Source of the DNA: Lachnocurva sp029100405
GTDB taxonomy: Bacteria; Bacillota; Clostridia; Lachnospirales; Lachnospiraceae
Assembly: GCA_046263755.1 (NCBI GenBank)
Contig: JBJYZC010000011.1
Location: forward strand, 33,807-97,806
DNA length: 64,000 nt
Reading direction: 5' to 3'
Part shown: positions 42,140-51,200 of the stretch, piece after piece
Numbering within the stretch: position 1 is the first letter of the stretch
How the letters are laid out: each line of letters begins with the position of its first letter
Notes under the pieces: generated by a model
Told to the model about the DNA's origin: nothing
What the model saw: the letters and a program-made list of their open reading frames with translations, nothing else
The model's database searches: none
Translations under genes and position numbers: made by a program

Positions 42140-43387
42140 ATGAAATTTAAAAAAGCCACAGCACTAGTACTTTCAGCAGCAACAGTTGCTTCCATGGTGA
42201 CTGCATGCGGATCAGGGAGTAAGACGGAGACCAAAACCACTTCGAAAAAGAGCGAGAGCAAGGAAGTGACCCTTACCGTTTGGGGACCTCAGGAAGATCA
42301 GTCCGATGAAAACGGCAAGTGGCTTCAGACCGAGTGCGAGAACTTCGCCAAGGAGCACTCAGACTGGAAGATCACATTCAAGTATGGCACATGCTCAGAA
42401 GGTGATGCCGGAAAGAACGTCACAAAGGATCCGACAGCAGCGGCTGATGTTTACATGTTCGCAAATGATCAGATTGGTACTCTTGTGAATGCCAATGCGA
42501 TCTCAGAACTTGGCGGTGAGACGGTAGATAAAATCAAGAAGAGCAATTCCGATGCCGTTGTGAATTCCGTTACCTACAAGGACGGAATCTATGGCGTTCC
42601 TTTCACCGGAAATACCTGGTTTATGTATTACAACAAAGATGTCTTCACAGAAGATGACGTAAAGAGCCTTGACACCATGATGCAGAAGGGCAAGGTTGCA
42701 TTTCAGCTGTCCAATGGCTGGTATATCGGTGCCTTCTATGCTGCAAACGGAGCAACCTTCTTCGGAAAGGACGGTCAGGATGAAAAGGCCGGCATTCAGC
42801 TGGGCGATAATGCATCTCAGGTAACAGACTATTTGATCGATGCTGTAGCAAGCGGAAAGCTTGTCAATGATGCCGACGGATCCGGACTTTCAAACTTCGG
42901 TAAGGGCATCGATGCATTCTTCTCCGGCTCCTGGGATTATCAGAATGCTCAGAAGCAGATTGGAGCAGACAAGCTTGGCGTTGCAACCCTTCCGACCATC
43001 AATATCGGTGGAGAAGCAAAGCAGATGAAGTCCTTCGGAGGATCTAAGGCAATCGGTGTAAACCCGAACTGCAAGAATCAGGAAGTTGCCGTTGCACTGG
43101 CATCTTATCTTGGTTCTACCAAGGCTCAGGAAGATCACTATAAGACTAGAAACATTATTCCTACCGATACTTCTATCGATGTAAAAAGCGATGTGCTGGC
43201 AACCGTTCAGGCTGAAACCATTGATAAGAATTCCATCCTTCAGCCTTCCTTTAAGGCAATGGGCAACTGGTGGGATCCGGCTGCAGCCATGGGTAACAAT
43301 ATCCTCAGCGGTAAGATTACCAAGGATAGCTCTGCTGAACAGACCGCAAAGCTGCAGGAACAGATCAATGCCTCTGCAGTTGACTGA
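42140..43387 (+). CDS. Maltodextrin-type sugar-binding lipoprotein
   Basis: A 415-aa family 1 binding protein. The signal peptide ends in VTAC with Cys23 lipidated, followed by a Ser/Thr/Lys linker. The mature part begins VTLTVWGPQEDQ and resembles MalE-type proteins. It is followed by MalF/MalG permeases and two GH13 enzymes, so maltose/maltodextrin is the best guess. Its start is behind GGGAGG. A terminator after the gene should raise its level relative to the permeases. Confidence 0.92.
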   Translation: MKFKKATALVLSAATVASMVTACGSGSKTETKTTSKKSESKEVTLTVWGPQEDQSDENGKWLQTECENFAKEHSDWKITFKYGTCSEGDAGKNVTKDPTAAADVYMFANDQIGTLVNANAISELGGETVDKIKKSNSDAVVNSVTYKDGIYGVPFTGNTWFMYYNKDVFTEDDVKSLDTMMQKGKVAFQLSNGWYIGAFYAANGATFFGKDGQDEKAGIQLGDNASQVTDYLIDAVASGKLVNDADGSGLSNFGKGIDAFFSGSWDYQNAQKQIGADKLGVATLPTINIGGEAKQMKSFGGSKAIGVNPNCKNQEVAVALASYLGSTKAQEDHYKTRNIIPTDTSIDVKSDVLATVQAETIDKNSILQPSFKAMGNWWDPAAAMGNNILSGKITKDSSAEQTAKLQEQINASAVD

Positions 43388-43445
43388 TGAATGAAGCAAG
43401 AATTCATCTCTGATGTTTAGGCCGGAATAATTTTACGAAGAAGTA

Positions 43446-43476
43446 CGCGGCTGGAGCTTTCTCTGGCCGCGTTTTT
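43446..43476 (+). terminator. Intra-operon terminator after the maltodextrin-binding gene
   Basis: CGCGGC (43446-43451) and GCCGCG (43466-43471) with a partially paired interior, then TTTTT. As in the beta-galactoside operon, it sits between the binding-protein and first permease genes. Confidence 0.78.
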
Positions 43477-43507
43477 AAATGAATTTTAGAAAAGCGATGG
43501 AATCAAA

Positions 43508-44875
43508 ATGACAGCTACGGCATTATCTGAACATAAATATAAGTATACCGTGAAGAACGCTTTGAAATACGGAGACTTTAAGACAAGGCTTTCCTGCATT
43601 TTCATGGGATTTGGTCTCATGACGCATAAGCAGTTTTTAAAGGGGTTGATTGTATTCCTCTTTGAAATAGCCTTTGTTGTCTTCATGGTCAAAAATGGAT
43701 GTGATAATCTTATCAAACTGCCAGGGCTTGGAGATCAAGCACAGGGCAAGGTATGGAATGAATCAAAGGGCGTTTTTGAATATTCCAAAGGAGATAATTC
43801 CCTTCTGATTCTTTTGTATGGAGTTATTACATTATTTGTCATTGCGGCAATCGTTCTTCTCTGGGTTCTTCAGTTAAGACAGTCTTATCATTGCCAGGTT
43901 CTCATGGAAAATGACGAACATGTTCCTACGCCAATTGAGGATTTGATTACCCTGACAGATAAAAAACTCCATGTAACCCTGATGACACTTCCCTGCTTAG
44001 GAATCCTGATATTTAATATCGTTCCGCTCGTATTCATGATTTCAATGGCCTTTACCAACTATTCGGTGGAAGGAGATCATCTGACGCTCTTTGACTGGGA
44101 TGGATTGAAACAGTTTGGCCGGGTTCTCAATATGAAGGGAAATATCGGGCGCCAGTTCTGGGGCGTTTTAGCATGGACCCTGATCTGGGCTATCTTTGCC
44201 ACCTTCTTAAACTATATCCTGGGCATGATCCTGGCCTTGATTATTAACCGGAAAGACACACACTGGAAGGCATTCTGGAGATTCTGTTTTGTTTTATCCA
44301 TTGCAGTACCACAGTTCGTTTCTCTTCTTATTATGAGAACCATGCTGCAGCCACAGGGTGCAGTGAATGTCCTGCTTCAGGAGTGGGGGTTGATTTCCAA
44401 GCCACTGCCTTTCTTCACCAATACGATTTGGGCAAGAGTCACAGTCATTGTGATTAACCTTTGGGTTGGTATACCGTATACCATGCTGCAGGTAACTGGT
44501 ATTCTGCAGAATATCCCGGCCGAGTTGAATGAAGCAGCCAGGGTAGACGGAGCTGGTCCGGCGACGATTTTCTTCAAGATCACCCTTCCCTACATGCTCT
44601 TTATTACAACGCCTTACCTGATCACCTCTTTCTGCGGAAATATTAATAACTTCAACGTTATTTTCCTTCTTTCCGGAGGTGGACCGACCGAACTTGGAGA
44701 TACCGCCGGTAAGACAGATCTTCTGGTTACATGGCTTTATAAACTGACGATCAACCAGCAGTACTACAATATCGGCGCTGTCATCGGCATCTTCACCTTT
44801 GTAATTCTTACGGTTATAACGCTTGTAACTTACAGAAATTCAAGTTCCTATAAGGATGAGGAGGCGTTTCGATGA
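43508..44875 (+). CDS. malF: Maltodextrin ABC permease, MalF type
   Basis: A 455-aa membrane protein with an extended N-terminal region (two to three helices, about 30-130) before the six-helix permease core, as in MalF. The EAA loop is at LNEAARVDGAGPATIFFKIT. It pairs with the next gene. The ribosome-binding site is weak (GATGGAA), but the ATG at 43508 is the first good start. Confidence 0.92.
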   Translation: MTATALSEHKYKYTVKNALKYGDFKTRLSCIFMGFGLMTHKQFLKGLIVFLFEIAFVVFMVKNGCDNLIKLPGLGDQAQGKVWNESKGVFEYSKGDNSLLILLYGVITLFVIAAIVLLWVLQLRQSYHCQVLMENDEHVPTPIEDLITLTDKKLHVTLMTLPCLGILIFNIVPLVFMISMAFTNYSVEGDHLTLFDWDGLKQFGRVLNMKGNIGRQFWGVLAWTLIWAIFATFLNYILGMILALIINRKDTHWKAFWRFCFVLSIAVPQFVSLLIMRTMLQPQGAVNVLLQEWGLISKPLPFFTNTIWARVTVIVINLWVGIPYTMLQVTGILQNIPAELNEAARVDGAGPATIFFKITLPYMLFITTPYLITSFCGNINNFNVIFLLSGGGPTELGDTAGKTDLLVTWLYKLTINQQYYNIGAVIGIFTFVILTVITLVTYRNSSSYKDEEAFR

Positions 44876-45756
44876 GTCAGACCAAACATGCGACAAGACG
44901 GAAATATATAAATCCAAGAAAACTGGTCGTAAACATCATTGTTCACGCCTTTCTGGCGGTCCTGGCTTTTCTCTGGGTCATGCCGATTGTCTGGATTGTG
45001 TTAACAAGCTTTCGAAAAGAACCGGGGTCTTATGTGGATACCTTCTTTCCCAAGCATTATACATTGAATAACTATGTAAAACTTTTCACGGATCATAACG
45101 TGCTGAACTTCCCACGGATGTTCATCAATACACTGGTGATCGCTGTGGTTACCTGCATTATCTGCACCTTCTTTGTTCTCTCGGTTTCCTACTGCCTGTC
45201 ACGCATGAGATTTAAGTTCCGGAAGCCTTATATGAACATAGCCATGATCCTCGGCCTCTTCCCGGGCTTTATGTCCATGGTTGCGCAGTATTATATCCTG
45301 AAAGCCATGGGACTTCTGAAGGGACAGGGTATTATCATTGCACTGATGCTGGTCTATTCCGCGTGCTCCGGCATGGGCTTCCAGATCGCCAAGGGATTCT
45401 TTGATACGGTTCCTCTTTCGATCGATGAAGCCGCTATTATTGACGGCGCAACCCAGTGGCAGGTTTTTACCAGGATCACTATGCCCTTGTCCAAGCCGAT
45501 TATCATCTATACGGTTTTGACCTCCTTCATCGGACCCTGGGTAGATTTCATTTTTGCCAGTGTCATCTGTGGAGCAAATTCAGACCAATATACCGTGGCC
45601 ATCGGTCTCTGGAATATGCTGCAGAAGGAATATATCCATCAGTGGTATACCTCCTTTGCGGCAGGCGCAGTTGTCGTCTCGATTCCGATCGCTGTCTTAT
45701 TTATGTTCATGCAGAAATATTATGTAGAAGGAGTTACCGGTGCGGTTAAAGGCTAA
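44872..45756 (+). CDS. malG: Maltodextrin ABC permease, MalG type
   Basis: A 294-aa permease with an N-terminal helix (about 20-40) and the EAA loop IDEAAIIDGATQWQVFTRIT; the C-terminus is VEGVTGAVKG, typical of MalG. It overlaps malF by 4 bp. As in the first importer operon there is no ATPase gene, pointing to the shared UgpC-type ATPase. Confidence 0.93.
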   Translation: MSQTKHATRRKYINPRKLVVNIIVHAFLAVLAFLWVMPIVWIVLTSFRKEPGSYVDTFFPKHYTLNNYVKLFTDHNVLNFPRMFINTLVIAVVTCIICTFFVLSVSYCLSRMRFKFRKPYMNIAMILGLFPGFMSMVAQYYILKAMGLLKGQGIIIALMLVYSACSGMGFQIAKGFFDTVPLSIDEAAIIDGATQWQVFTRITMPLSKPIIIYTVLTSFIGPWVDFIFASVICGANSDQYTVAIGLWNMLQKEYIHQWYTSFAAGAVVVSIPIAVLFMFMQKYYVEGVTGAVKG

Positions 45757-47407
45757 GAGAGTTCGTGTCCTTTTCGCGTTTTTCCTCCTTTTGTCCCTCC
45801 TTTCGGGCTGTTTTTCCGCTTGCGGAGAGGCGGCCCAAACCTCATCTGGAGGGAAAACAGTGCAGATGGATACGGTAAACCGAACCCTTAAGAAATGTAA
45901 GGCGGATGGCTTTTATGGGACGACATATGAGATCTGTCCCTATGCCTTTGCCGATACCAATGGAGATGGGATCGGAGATCTGAAAGGGATCGAAAAGAAA
46001 CTGGATTATCTGAACGACGGCAAGAAGGAATCGGAACAAAGCCTTGGTGTCGATGGCATCTGGCTGACACCGGTTTCAAAAGCCTATTCCTATCACAAAT
46101 ACGATGTTGTGGACTATAAATCGATCGATCCGGATTTCGGCAGTATGGAGGACTACGAGGATCTCATCCAAAAGTGCCATAAAAGAGGCATGAAAGTCTA
46201 TTATGACCTCGTTATCAACCATACTTCGGATCACCATCCCTGGTTCTTAAGTGCCGCTCAGTATCTGAAAAGCCTGGGAGATCAGAATCCGGATCCTTCG
46301 CAGTGCCCGTATTTCGATTATTATCATTTCTCCCGGGAACAAAAAGACGGTTATGTGAAACTGGCCGGGAGCCAGTGGTATTATGAGGCTCGTTTCTGGA
46401 GTGGGATGCCGGATCTGAATCTGGACAGCCAGGCAGTCAGAAGTGAAATCAAAGACATTATGAAGTTCTGGCTGGACAGGAAGGTTGACGGCTTCCGCCT
46501 GGATGCGGTTACTTCCTATTATACAGGGGATGAGAAAGCCAATATTGCTTTCTTAAAGTGGCTGAAGGATACAGCGGAAGGCATTCGAAAGAATGTCTAC
46601 CTGGTTGGCGAGGCATGGACCAATCAGCTGGAATATGCTTCTTATTACCAGAGCGGCGTGGATTCCTTCTTTGATTTTGCTTTTGCAGATGACAGCGGAG
46701 TTATCACAGGAACCAGCCGGGGAAGCTATAATGCCCTGCAATTTGCCAAAGCCCTGGTCAAAGAAGAAGACCTGTATGCGAAAAATAATCCCAATGCCAT
46801 CAATGCCCCCTTCTATACCAATCATGATATGGCCCGGTCAGCCGGATACTATGCCGGAATGAAAAAGGCCAAGGCGAAGACCAAGGTCGCGGGTGCCTTG
46901 AACCTTATGACCCGGGGCAATGCCTTCGTCTATTATGGAGAGGAACTCGGTATGAAGGGATCCGGAAAGGATGAGGACAAGAGACAGCCTATGCTCTGGA
47001 CCGGGAAAAAGGATGGCAGGTACATGTGTGATCCTCCGGTCGGTTCGGACGACGTCAAAATGGTTTATCCGGCTTATGATAAGCAGAAGTCGGATCCGCT
47101 TTCTATCTATAATTATTATCGGAATGCGATTCGGATCCGGTCAGCTTTCCCGGAAATTGCAGAAGGAAAGACCAGGGTTGACGAGAAACGAAGTACAAAG
47201 AATACCGCTGTCATGGTGAAGGAATGGAAGGGAAAGAAGGTCATGCTTGTTTTGAATCTGTCGAAAAAGACCGAAAAGGTGGATCTAAGTGGATCGGGAT
47301 TCGACAAGCTGGCTGCGGTTTTAAATGTTTCGACGGCAGAGGTCAAGTACGAGAAGAAGACGCTTACCATTCCTTCTTATGATATAGCAGTGTTGACGGA
47401 GCAATAA
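45740..47407 (+). CDS. Secreted GH13 alpha-amylase-family lipoprotein
   Basis: A 555-aa protein with a lipoprotein signal (lipobox LSGC, Cys24) and a complete GH13 barrel. Region I is DLVINHTSDH; the nucleophile is Asp255 in DGFRLDAV, the acid Glu291 in LVGEAWT, and the transition-state stabiliser Asp363 in TNHDMAR. Anchored outside the membrane, it would cut starch or dextrin for the adjacent importer. The GTG start at 45740 follows AAGGAG and overlaps malG by 17 bp, so translation is coupled. Confidence 0.93.
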   Translation: MRLKAKRVRVLFAFFLLLSLLSGCFSACGEAAQTSSGGKTVQMDTVNRTLKKCKADGFYGTTYEICPYAFADTNGDGIGDLKGIEKKLDYLNDGKKESEQSLGVDGIWLTPVSKAYSYHKYDVVDYKSIDPDFGSMEDYEDLIQKCHKRGMKVYYDLVINHTSDHHPWFLSAAQYLKSLGDQNPDPSQCPYFDYYHFSREQKDGYVKLAGSQWYYEARFWSGMPDLNLDSQAVRSEIKDIMKFWLDRKVDGFRLDAVTSYYTGDEKANIAFLKWLKDTAEGIRKNVYLVGEAWTNQLEYASYYQSGVDSFFDFAFADDSGVITGTSRGSYNALQFAKALVKEEDLYAKNNPNAINAPFYTNHDMARSAGYYAGMKKAKAKTKVAGALNLMTRGNAFVYYGEELGMKGSGKDEDKRQPMLWTGKKDGRYMCDPPVGSDDVKMVYPAYDKQKSDPLSIYNYYRNAIRIRSAFPEIAEGKTRVDEKRSTKNTAVMVKEWKGKKVMLVLNLSKKTEKVDLSGSGFDKLAAVLNVSTAEVKYEKKTLTIPSYDIAVLTEQ

Positions 47408-47432
47408 GCATAGGGACAGAGAAAGAGAATCA

Positions 47433-48250
47433 ATGACTTACGAGAATGTCATCTTTGATTTTATGGAACTTTAGTGGACATCGAAACCGATGAAGAAGAT
47501 CCGAAACTCTGGAAAGAGATGGCAGATCTCTACGGTGTCTACGGGGCCGTCTATCAGCCGAAGGACTTGTATCAGAAATATCATGAGCTGGTCGAAGACG
47601 AGACAGAGCGGCTTCGACTGGCCTTGCCAAGCACTTTCGAAGAAAAGGAGCTCCTGCCGGAAATCGATTTGAAACGAGTCTTCGTAAGGCTCTTAAGAGA
47701 GGCCCCGAAATATAGACCATCTTCTTATCGGATTCATGCAAGACACACAGAGGAAGAATTGTTATCTTCCGATTGGGTTGATCTCATGGCGAACACCTTC
47801 CGGATCCTTTCCAGGAAAAGGTTTTCTACTTATACCAACACGATACAGGTTTTGGAAACTTTGAAGGAAAATGGAATCCGGGTCTACCTTTTGTCCAATG
47901 CCCAGGGGGTATTCACGAGGGCTGAGATCGAGGCAGAGGAGCTGACGGGATATTTCGATGATATCTTCATCTCCAGCGAATGGAGGCTGCGGAAGCCTTC
48001 GCGGTATTTTATGGAGGCCTTACTGAAAAAGCATGGTCTTGCCGTGGAGAAATCGGTAATGGTCGGGAATGACTTCCGGTCGGATATGCAGATTGCCGGG
48101 AAGGTCGGGATGGATGCGATCTACCTCAATACCTTTCATTTTTCGGAGGAGCGCCTGCAGAAGGAGAAGGAGATCCTGCAATTGCAGTATGGGAGAAGTC
48201 CGGTCATTTATCCGGACGGGGATATCGGGCATGTCCTTGAGAGGATGTGA
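47433..48250 (+). pseudogene. HAD-family hydrolase with a -1 frameshift in catalytic motif I
   Basis: The reading frame from ATG 47433 gives MTYENVIFDF and then a stop at 47472-47474. Moving to the -1 frame at the TTTT run (47459-47462) restores the HAD motif I, DFYGTLVD, and an open frame of about 258 codons to 48250. Motif II (LLSNAQ), motif III (LRKPSRYF) and motif IV (VGNDFRSDMQIAG) are intact. A GTG at 47474 could start a shorter product lacking the nucleophile Asp. It is either a real or sequencing 1-base deletion, or a slippage-dependent gene. It lies within a starch operon and may be a sugar-phosphate phosphatase. Confidence 0.85.
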
Positions 48251-48364
48251 CTGCCTGGATTGGTTCGCATGAAAAGAAAGACGGGTTTTATGGCAGATGA
48301 AACTGCCGGGAACCATGCAGATGGAAGGATCGGTTTATATTTAGAAAGGATAAGAGTGATATAG

Positions 48365-49915
48365 ATGCCAAAATGGCTGAAAGATGCGGTATTTTATGAG
48401 ATCTATCCACAGAGCTTTTATGATTCGAATGGCGACGGAATCGGGGATCTGAATGGTATTATAGAAAAGCTCGATTATGTGAAAGGGCTGGGCTGCAATG
48501 CCCTGTGGCTGAATCCCTTTTATGATTCGCCTTTCCGGGATGCCGGTTATGATGTCAGGGATTATAAGAAGGTTGCCCCGCGCTATGGGACCAATGAGGA
48601 TGCGAAAAGGCTGTTCGAGGAAGCCCATAAAAGAGGCATACACATCCTGATCGATCTCGTGCCGGGCCATACTTCAGATGAACACGAATGGTTTCGGGAG
48701 TCGAAAAAGGCCGAAAAGAACCCCTATTCCGATCGCTATGTCTGGACCAATGGTGCTTTCTCCGGTATTGAAGGACATCCCTATATCGCGGGTGCGAGTG
48801 AGCGGGACGGATGCTATATGCTGAATTTCTTCGCTTTCCAGCCGGCTTTGAATTATGGATTTGGCAAGGTTACGAAGGATTGGCAGAAGAGCTGGGATGA
48901 TCCCGCGTGTCAGAAGACCAGAGAGGCCATGAAGGATGTCATGCGCTTCTGGCTGGATCTGGGCTGTGACGGGTTTCGATGCGATATGGCAGATTCGCTG
49001 GTCAAGGATGATGATGATTTCGATAAGGAGCATGTCGCCATGATCTGGCGGGATGTCCGGGCAATGCTGGATCAGGATTATCCTGAGGCGGCCCTGGTTT
49101 CCGAATGGTCGAATCCGAGGCAGGCCATCGTGAAGGGTGGCTTCCATATGGATTTCTATCTGGACCACTGGAACAATGGCTATAACAGCCTGGTTCGTGA
49201 TTATGAACCGCATCCAAAGGAAGACCGAAGCTATTTTAAGAAGGATGCCGGTGGTGACATCAATCGTTTTCTGGATGACTACATTAATAAATATAACAGC
49301 AGCCGCGATAAGGGATATATCAGTTTCCTGACATCTAATCATGATACGCCTCGGCCGAAACGAACGCTGACCGATGAAGAACTGAAGCTCTTCTATGCTT
49401 TTGTTCTGACTATGCCAGGGGTTCCCTTCCTCTATTATGGAGATGAGATTGGAATGCGGTATCTGAATCTGCCAAGCAAAGAAGGAGGTTTCCAGAGAAC
49501 CGGAAGCCGGACGCCCATGCAATGGGATGACAGCAGGAATAAGGGATTTTCTACGGCAGATCCCGAAAAGCTTTATCTCCCGGTGGATGATGCAGAGGAT
49601 GCGCCATCCGTTCAGGCCATGGAGGGGAGAGCCGATTCTCTTCTGGAAACGACAAGGAGCCTGATCAAGCTTCGCCATGAGGAAGAAGACCTGCAGGCTG
49701 ATGCAGCCTTCCGGTCTCTGTATTCCAGAAAAGGGCAGCCCTATATTTATCAAAGAGGAGATCTGATCCTGGCCATCAATCCGGACGGGGAGAACAAGGA
49801 AGTAATGATTCCGGAAGTGGAAGGACGAAAGATTCGATTCTCGATTCATGAGGTTGGTCTGAAAGGCCCTTGTCTTACGATGGGAAGCCAGAGCTTTGCA
49901 GTATTGAAAGAATGA
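48365..49915 (+). CDS. Cytoplasmic GH13 alpha-glucosidase/amylase-family enzyme
   Basis: A 516-aa GH13 enzyme without a signal peptide. The start region is DAVFYEIYPQSFYDSNGDGIGD. The nucleophile is Asp207 in DGFRCDMAD, the acid Glu247 in LVSEWSNP and the third residue Asp327 in TSNHDTPR. It would hydrolyse imported maltodextrins. The exact specificity (alpha-glucosidase, oligo-1,6-glucosidase or other) cannot be read from the motifs. The last codons resemble the unit of the tandem repeat that follows. Confidence 0.92.
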   Translation: MPKWLKDAVFYEIYPQSFYDSNGDGIGDLNGIIEKLDYVKGLGCNALWLNPFYDSPFRDAGYDVRDYKKVAPRYGTNEDAKRLFEEAHKRGIHILIDLVPGHTSDEHEWFRESKKAEKNPYSDRYVWTNGAFSGIEGHPYIAGASERDGCYMLNFFAFQPALNYGFGKVTKDWQKSWDDPACQKTREAMKDVMRFWLDLGCDGFRCDMADSLVKDDDDFDKEHVAMIWRDVRAMLDQDYPEAALVSEWSNPRQAIVKGGFHMDFYLDHWNNGYNSLVRDYEPHPKEDRSYFKKDAGGDINRFLDDYINKYNSSRDKGYISFLTSNHDTPRPKRTLTDEELKLFYAFVLTMPGVPFLYYGDEIGMRYLNLPSKEGGFQRTGSRTPMQWDDSRNKGFSTADPEKLYLPVDDAEDAPSVQAMEGRADSLLETTRSLIKLRHEEEDLQADAAFRSLYSRKGQPYIYQRGDLILAINPDGENKEVMIPEVEGRKIRFSIHEVGLKGPCLTMGSQSFAVLKE

Positions 49916-50409
49916 TTCCGGGGAGAATGAGTGATTGAAGATAAAGAATGATTCCAGGGAGAATAATCTGTTATGGAAGGAATCATTTCGGGGAGAATGA
50001 GTTATTGAAGATAAAGGATGATTCCGGGGAGAATAATCTGTTATGGAAGGAATCATTCCGGGGAGAATGAGTTATTGAAGATAAAGGATGATTCCCAGGG
50101 AGAATAATCTGTTATGGAAGGAATCATTTCGGGGAGAATGAGTTATTGAAGATAAAGGATGATTCCGGGGAGAATAATCTGTTATGGAAGGAATCATTCC
50201 GGAGAGAATGAGTTATTGAAGATAAGGGATGATTCCGGGGAGAATAATCTGTTATGGAAGGAATCATTCCGGGGAGAATGAGTTATTGAATATAAAGGAT
50301 GATTCCGGGGAGAATAATTTGTTATGGAAGGAATCATTTCGGGGAGAATGAGTTATTGAATATAAGGGATGATTCGGGGAGAATGATCTGTTATGGAAGG
50401 AATCATCCA
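49898..50409. repeat. 70-bp tandem repeat array, about 7 copies
   Basis: The mark GGGAGAATGAG (with small changes) recurs at 49921, 49991, 50061, 50132, 50202, 50272 and 50342: periods of 70, 70, 71, 70, 70 and 70 bp. Each unit has two diverged halves of about 36 and 34 bp, each beginning GGGAGAATRA. Each also carries an inverted pair ATGATTCC ... GGAATCAT. The array begins at the last codons and stop of the GH13 gene. The period is not a multiple of three, so it is not a coding repeat. There are no unique spacers, so it is not a CRISPR. Confidence 0.92.
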
Positions 50410-50498
50410 GGAGGAACGGAGTTATGAAACTTATTGCATGAGGCTTCCGGATCGGGGAACCGGAAGATAGATCGATTGGAATCTTATTCTGCATTGGG

Positions 50499-50556
50499 GG
50501 CAGGCCTGCGATATCGAAGGGAAGGTCATTTTCCGCTATCGCAGGTCTGCCATTTT
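50499..50556 (+). terminator. Long hairpin, possible terminator downstream of the repeat array
   Basis: A 15-bp arm (50499-50513) pairs with 50537-50551, with a single G-U. The interior has a further short GGAA/TTCC pairing, and ATTTTC follows. The T-run is poor, so termination is plausible but unsure. Confidence 0.5.
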
Positions 50557-50574
50557 CTGATTTCAGAGCGGCTC

Positions 50575-50604
50575 TTGACAAGCAAGACGGCCACACCCTA
50601 TAAT
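50575..50604 (+). promoter_or_regulatory. Consensus promoter of greA-lysS
   Basis: Perfect TTGACA (50575-50580) and perfect TATAAT (50599-50604) with an 18-bp spacer: a strong constitutive-type promoter with a leader of about 97 nt. Confidence 0.9.
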
Positions 50605-50707
50605 ATTTAATCGCGAGCGTAGACTTATAGAACAAGGAAATACTTATGAGACGGCGAATCATCGCCGTTTTCGATGATATGAAGCAGAGAAAGAAAGGGT
50701 TTTGATC

Positions 50708-51199
50708 ATGGAAGCTAAGAAAAATATCATGACAGCAGAAAAGAAGAAAATGCTGGAAGATGAGTATTATGATATTAAAAACGTTCGGATGAAGGAAAAC
50801 TCCGAGAAGATCAAAGAGGCACGTGCCCAGGGCGACCTTTCCGAGAACGCAGAGTACGATGCAGCGAAGGACGAGCAGGCTGAGCTGGCAGGACGTATGG
50901 CTGAGATCGAGGCAATCCTTAAGAATGCCGAGGTCGTTGACCTTTCTGAACTGGATACAGATTCCATCAACATGGGTTCTACCGTGAAGATCTTGGATAT
51001 CGAAGAAGACGAGGAGATGACCTATCGTCTGACCGGTTCTCTGGAAGCCAATTCCGAAGAAGGAACCCTTTCCATCGATTCTCCTCTGGGTGCGGCCCTG
51101 ATGAAGGCCAAGACAGGGGATATCGTGACAGTAGAAGCACCGGTTGGTGAGCTGAAGTTCAAGGTTCTGGATTTCCAGCCTGGTAATTTAGGAGAGTGA
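50708..51199 (+). CDS. greA: Transcription elongation factor GreA
   Basis: A 163-aa protein with the canonical coiled-coil tip KEARAQGDLSENAEYDAAKDEQ and the C-terminal domain segment SIDSPLGAALMKAKTGD. It stimulates transcript cleavage in backtracked RNA polymerase. The ATG at 50708 is preferred to a TTG at 50702. It is followed after one base by lysS, a common Firmicutes pair. A second Gre-family gene is at 20332-20838. Confidence 0.96.
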   Translation: MEAKKNIMTAEKKKMLEDEYYDIKNVRMKENSEKIKEARAQGDLSENAEYDAAKDEQAELAGRMAEIEAILKNAEVVDLSELDTDSINMGSTVKILDIEEDEEMTYRLTGSLEANSEEGTLSIDSPLGAALMKAKTGDIVTVEAPVGELKFKVLDFQPGNLGE

Positions 51200-51200
51200 C

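Noticed and set aside
48674..50056. 460-codon minus-strand ORF opposite the GH13 gene and the repeats
   Set aside because: Antisense to a motif-complete GH13 enzyme; its N-terminal repeats come from translating the noncoding 70-bp array.
49898..50409. CRISPR array
   Set aside because: Units are contiguous with no unique spacers, the period is 70 bp, and there are no cas genes nearby.
50264..50662. Minus-strand ORF with repeated Ser/Phe/Asn-rich peptides
   Set aside because: Derived from the 70-bp array, whose period is not a multiple of three; no ribosome-binding site or family.
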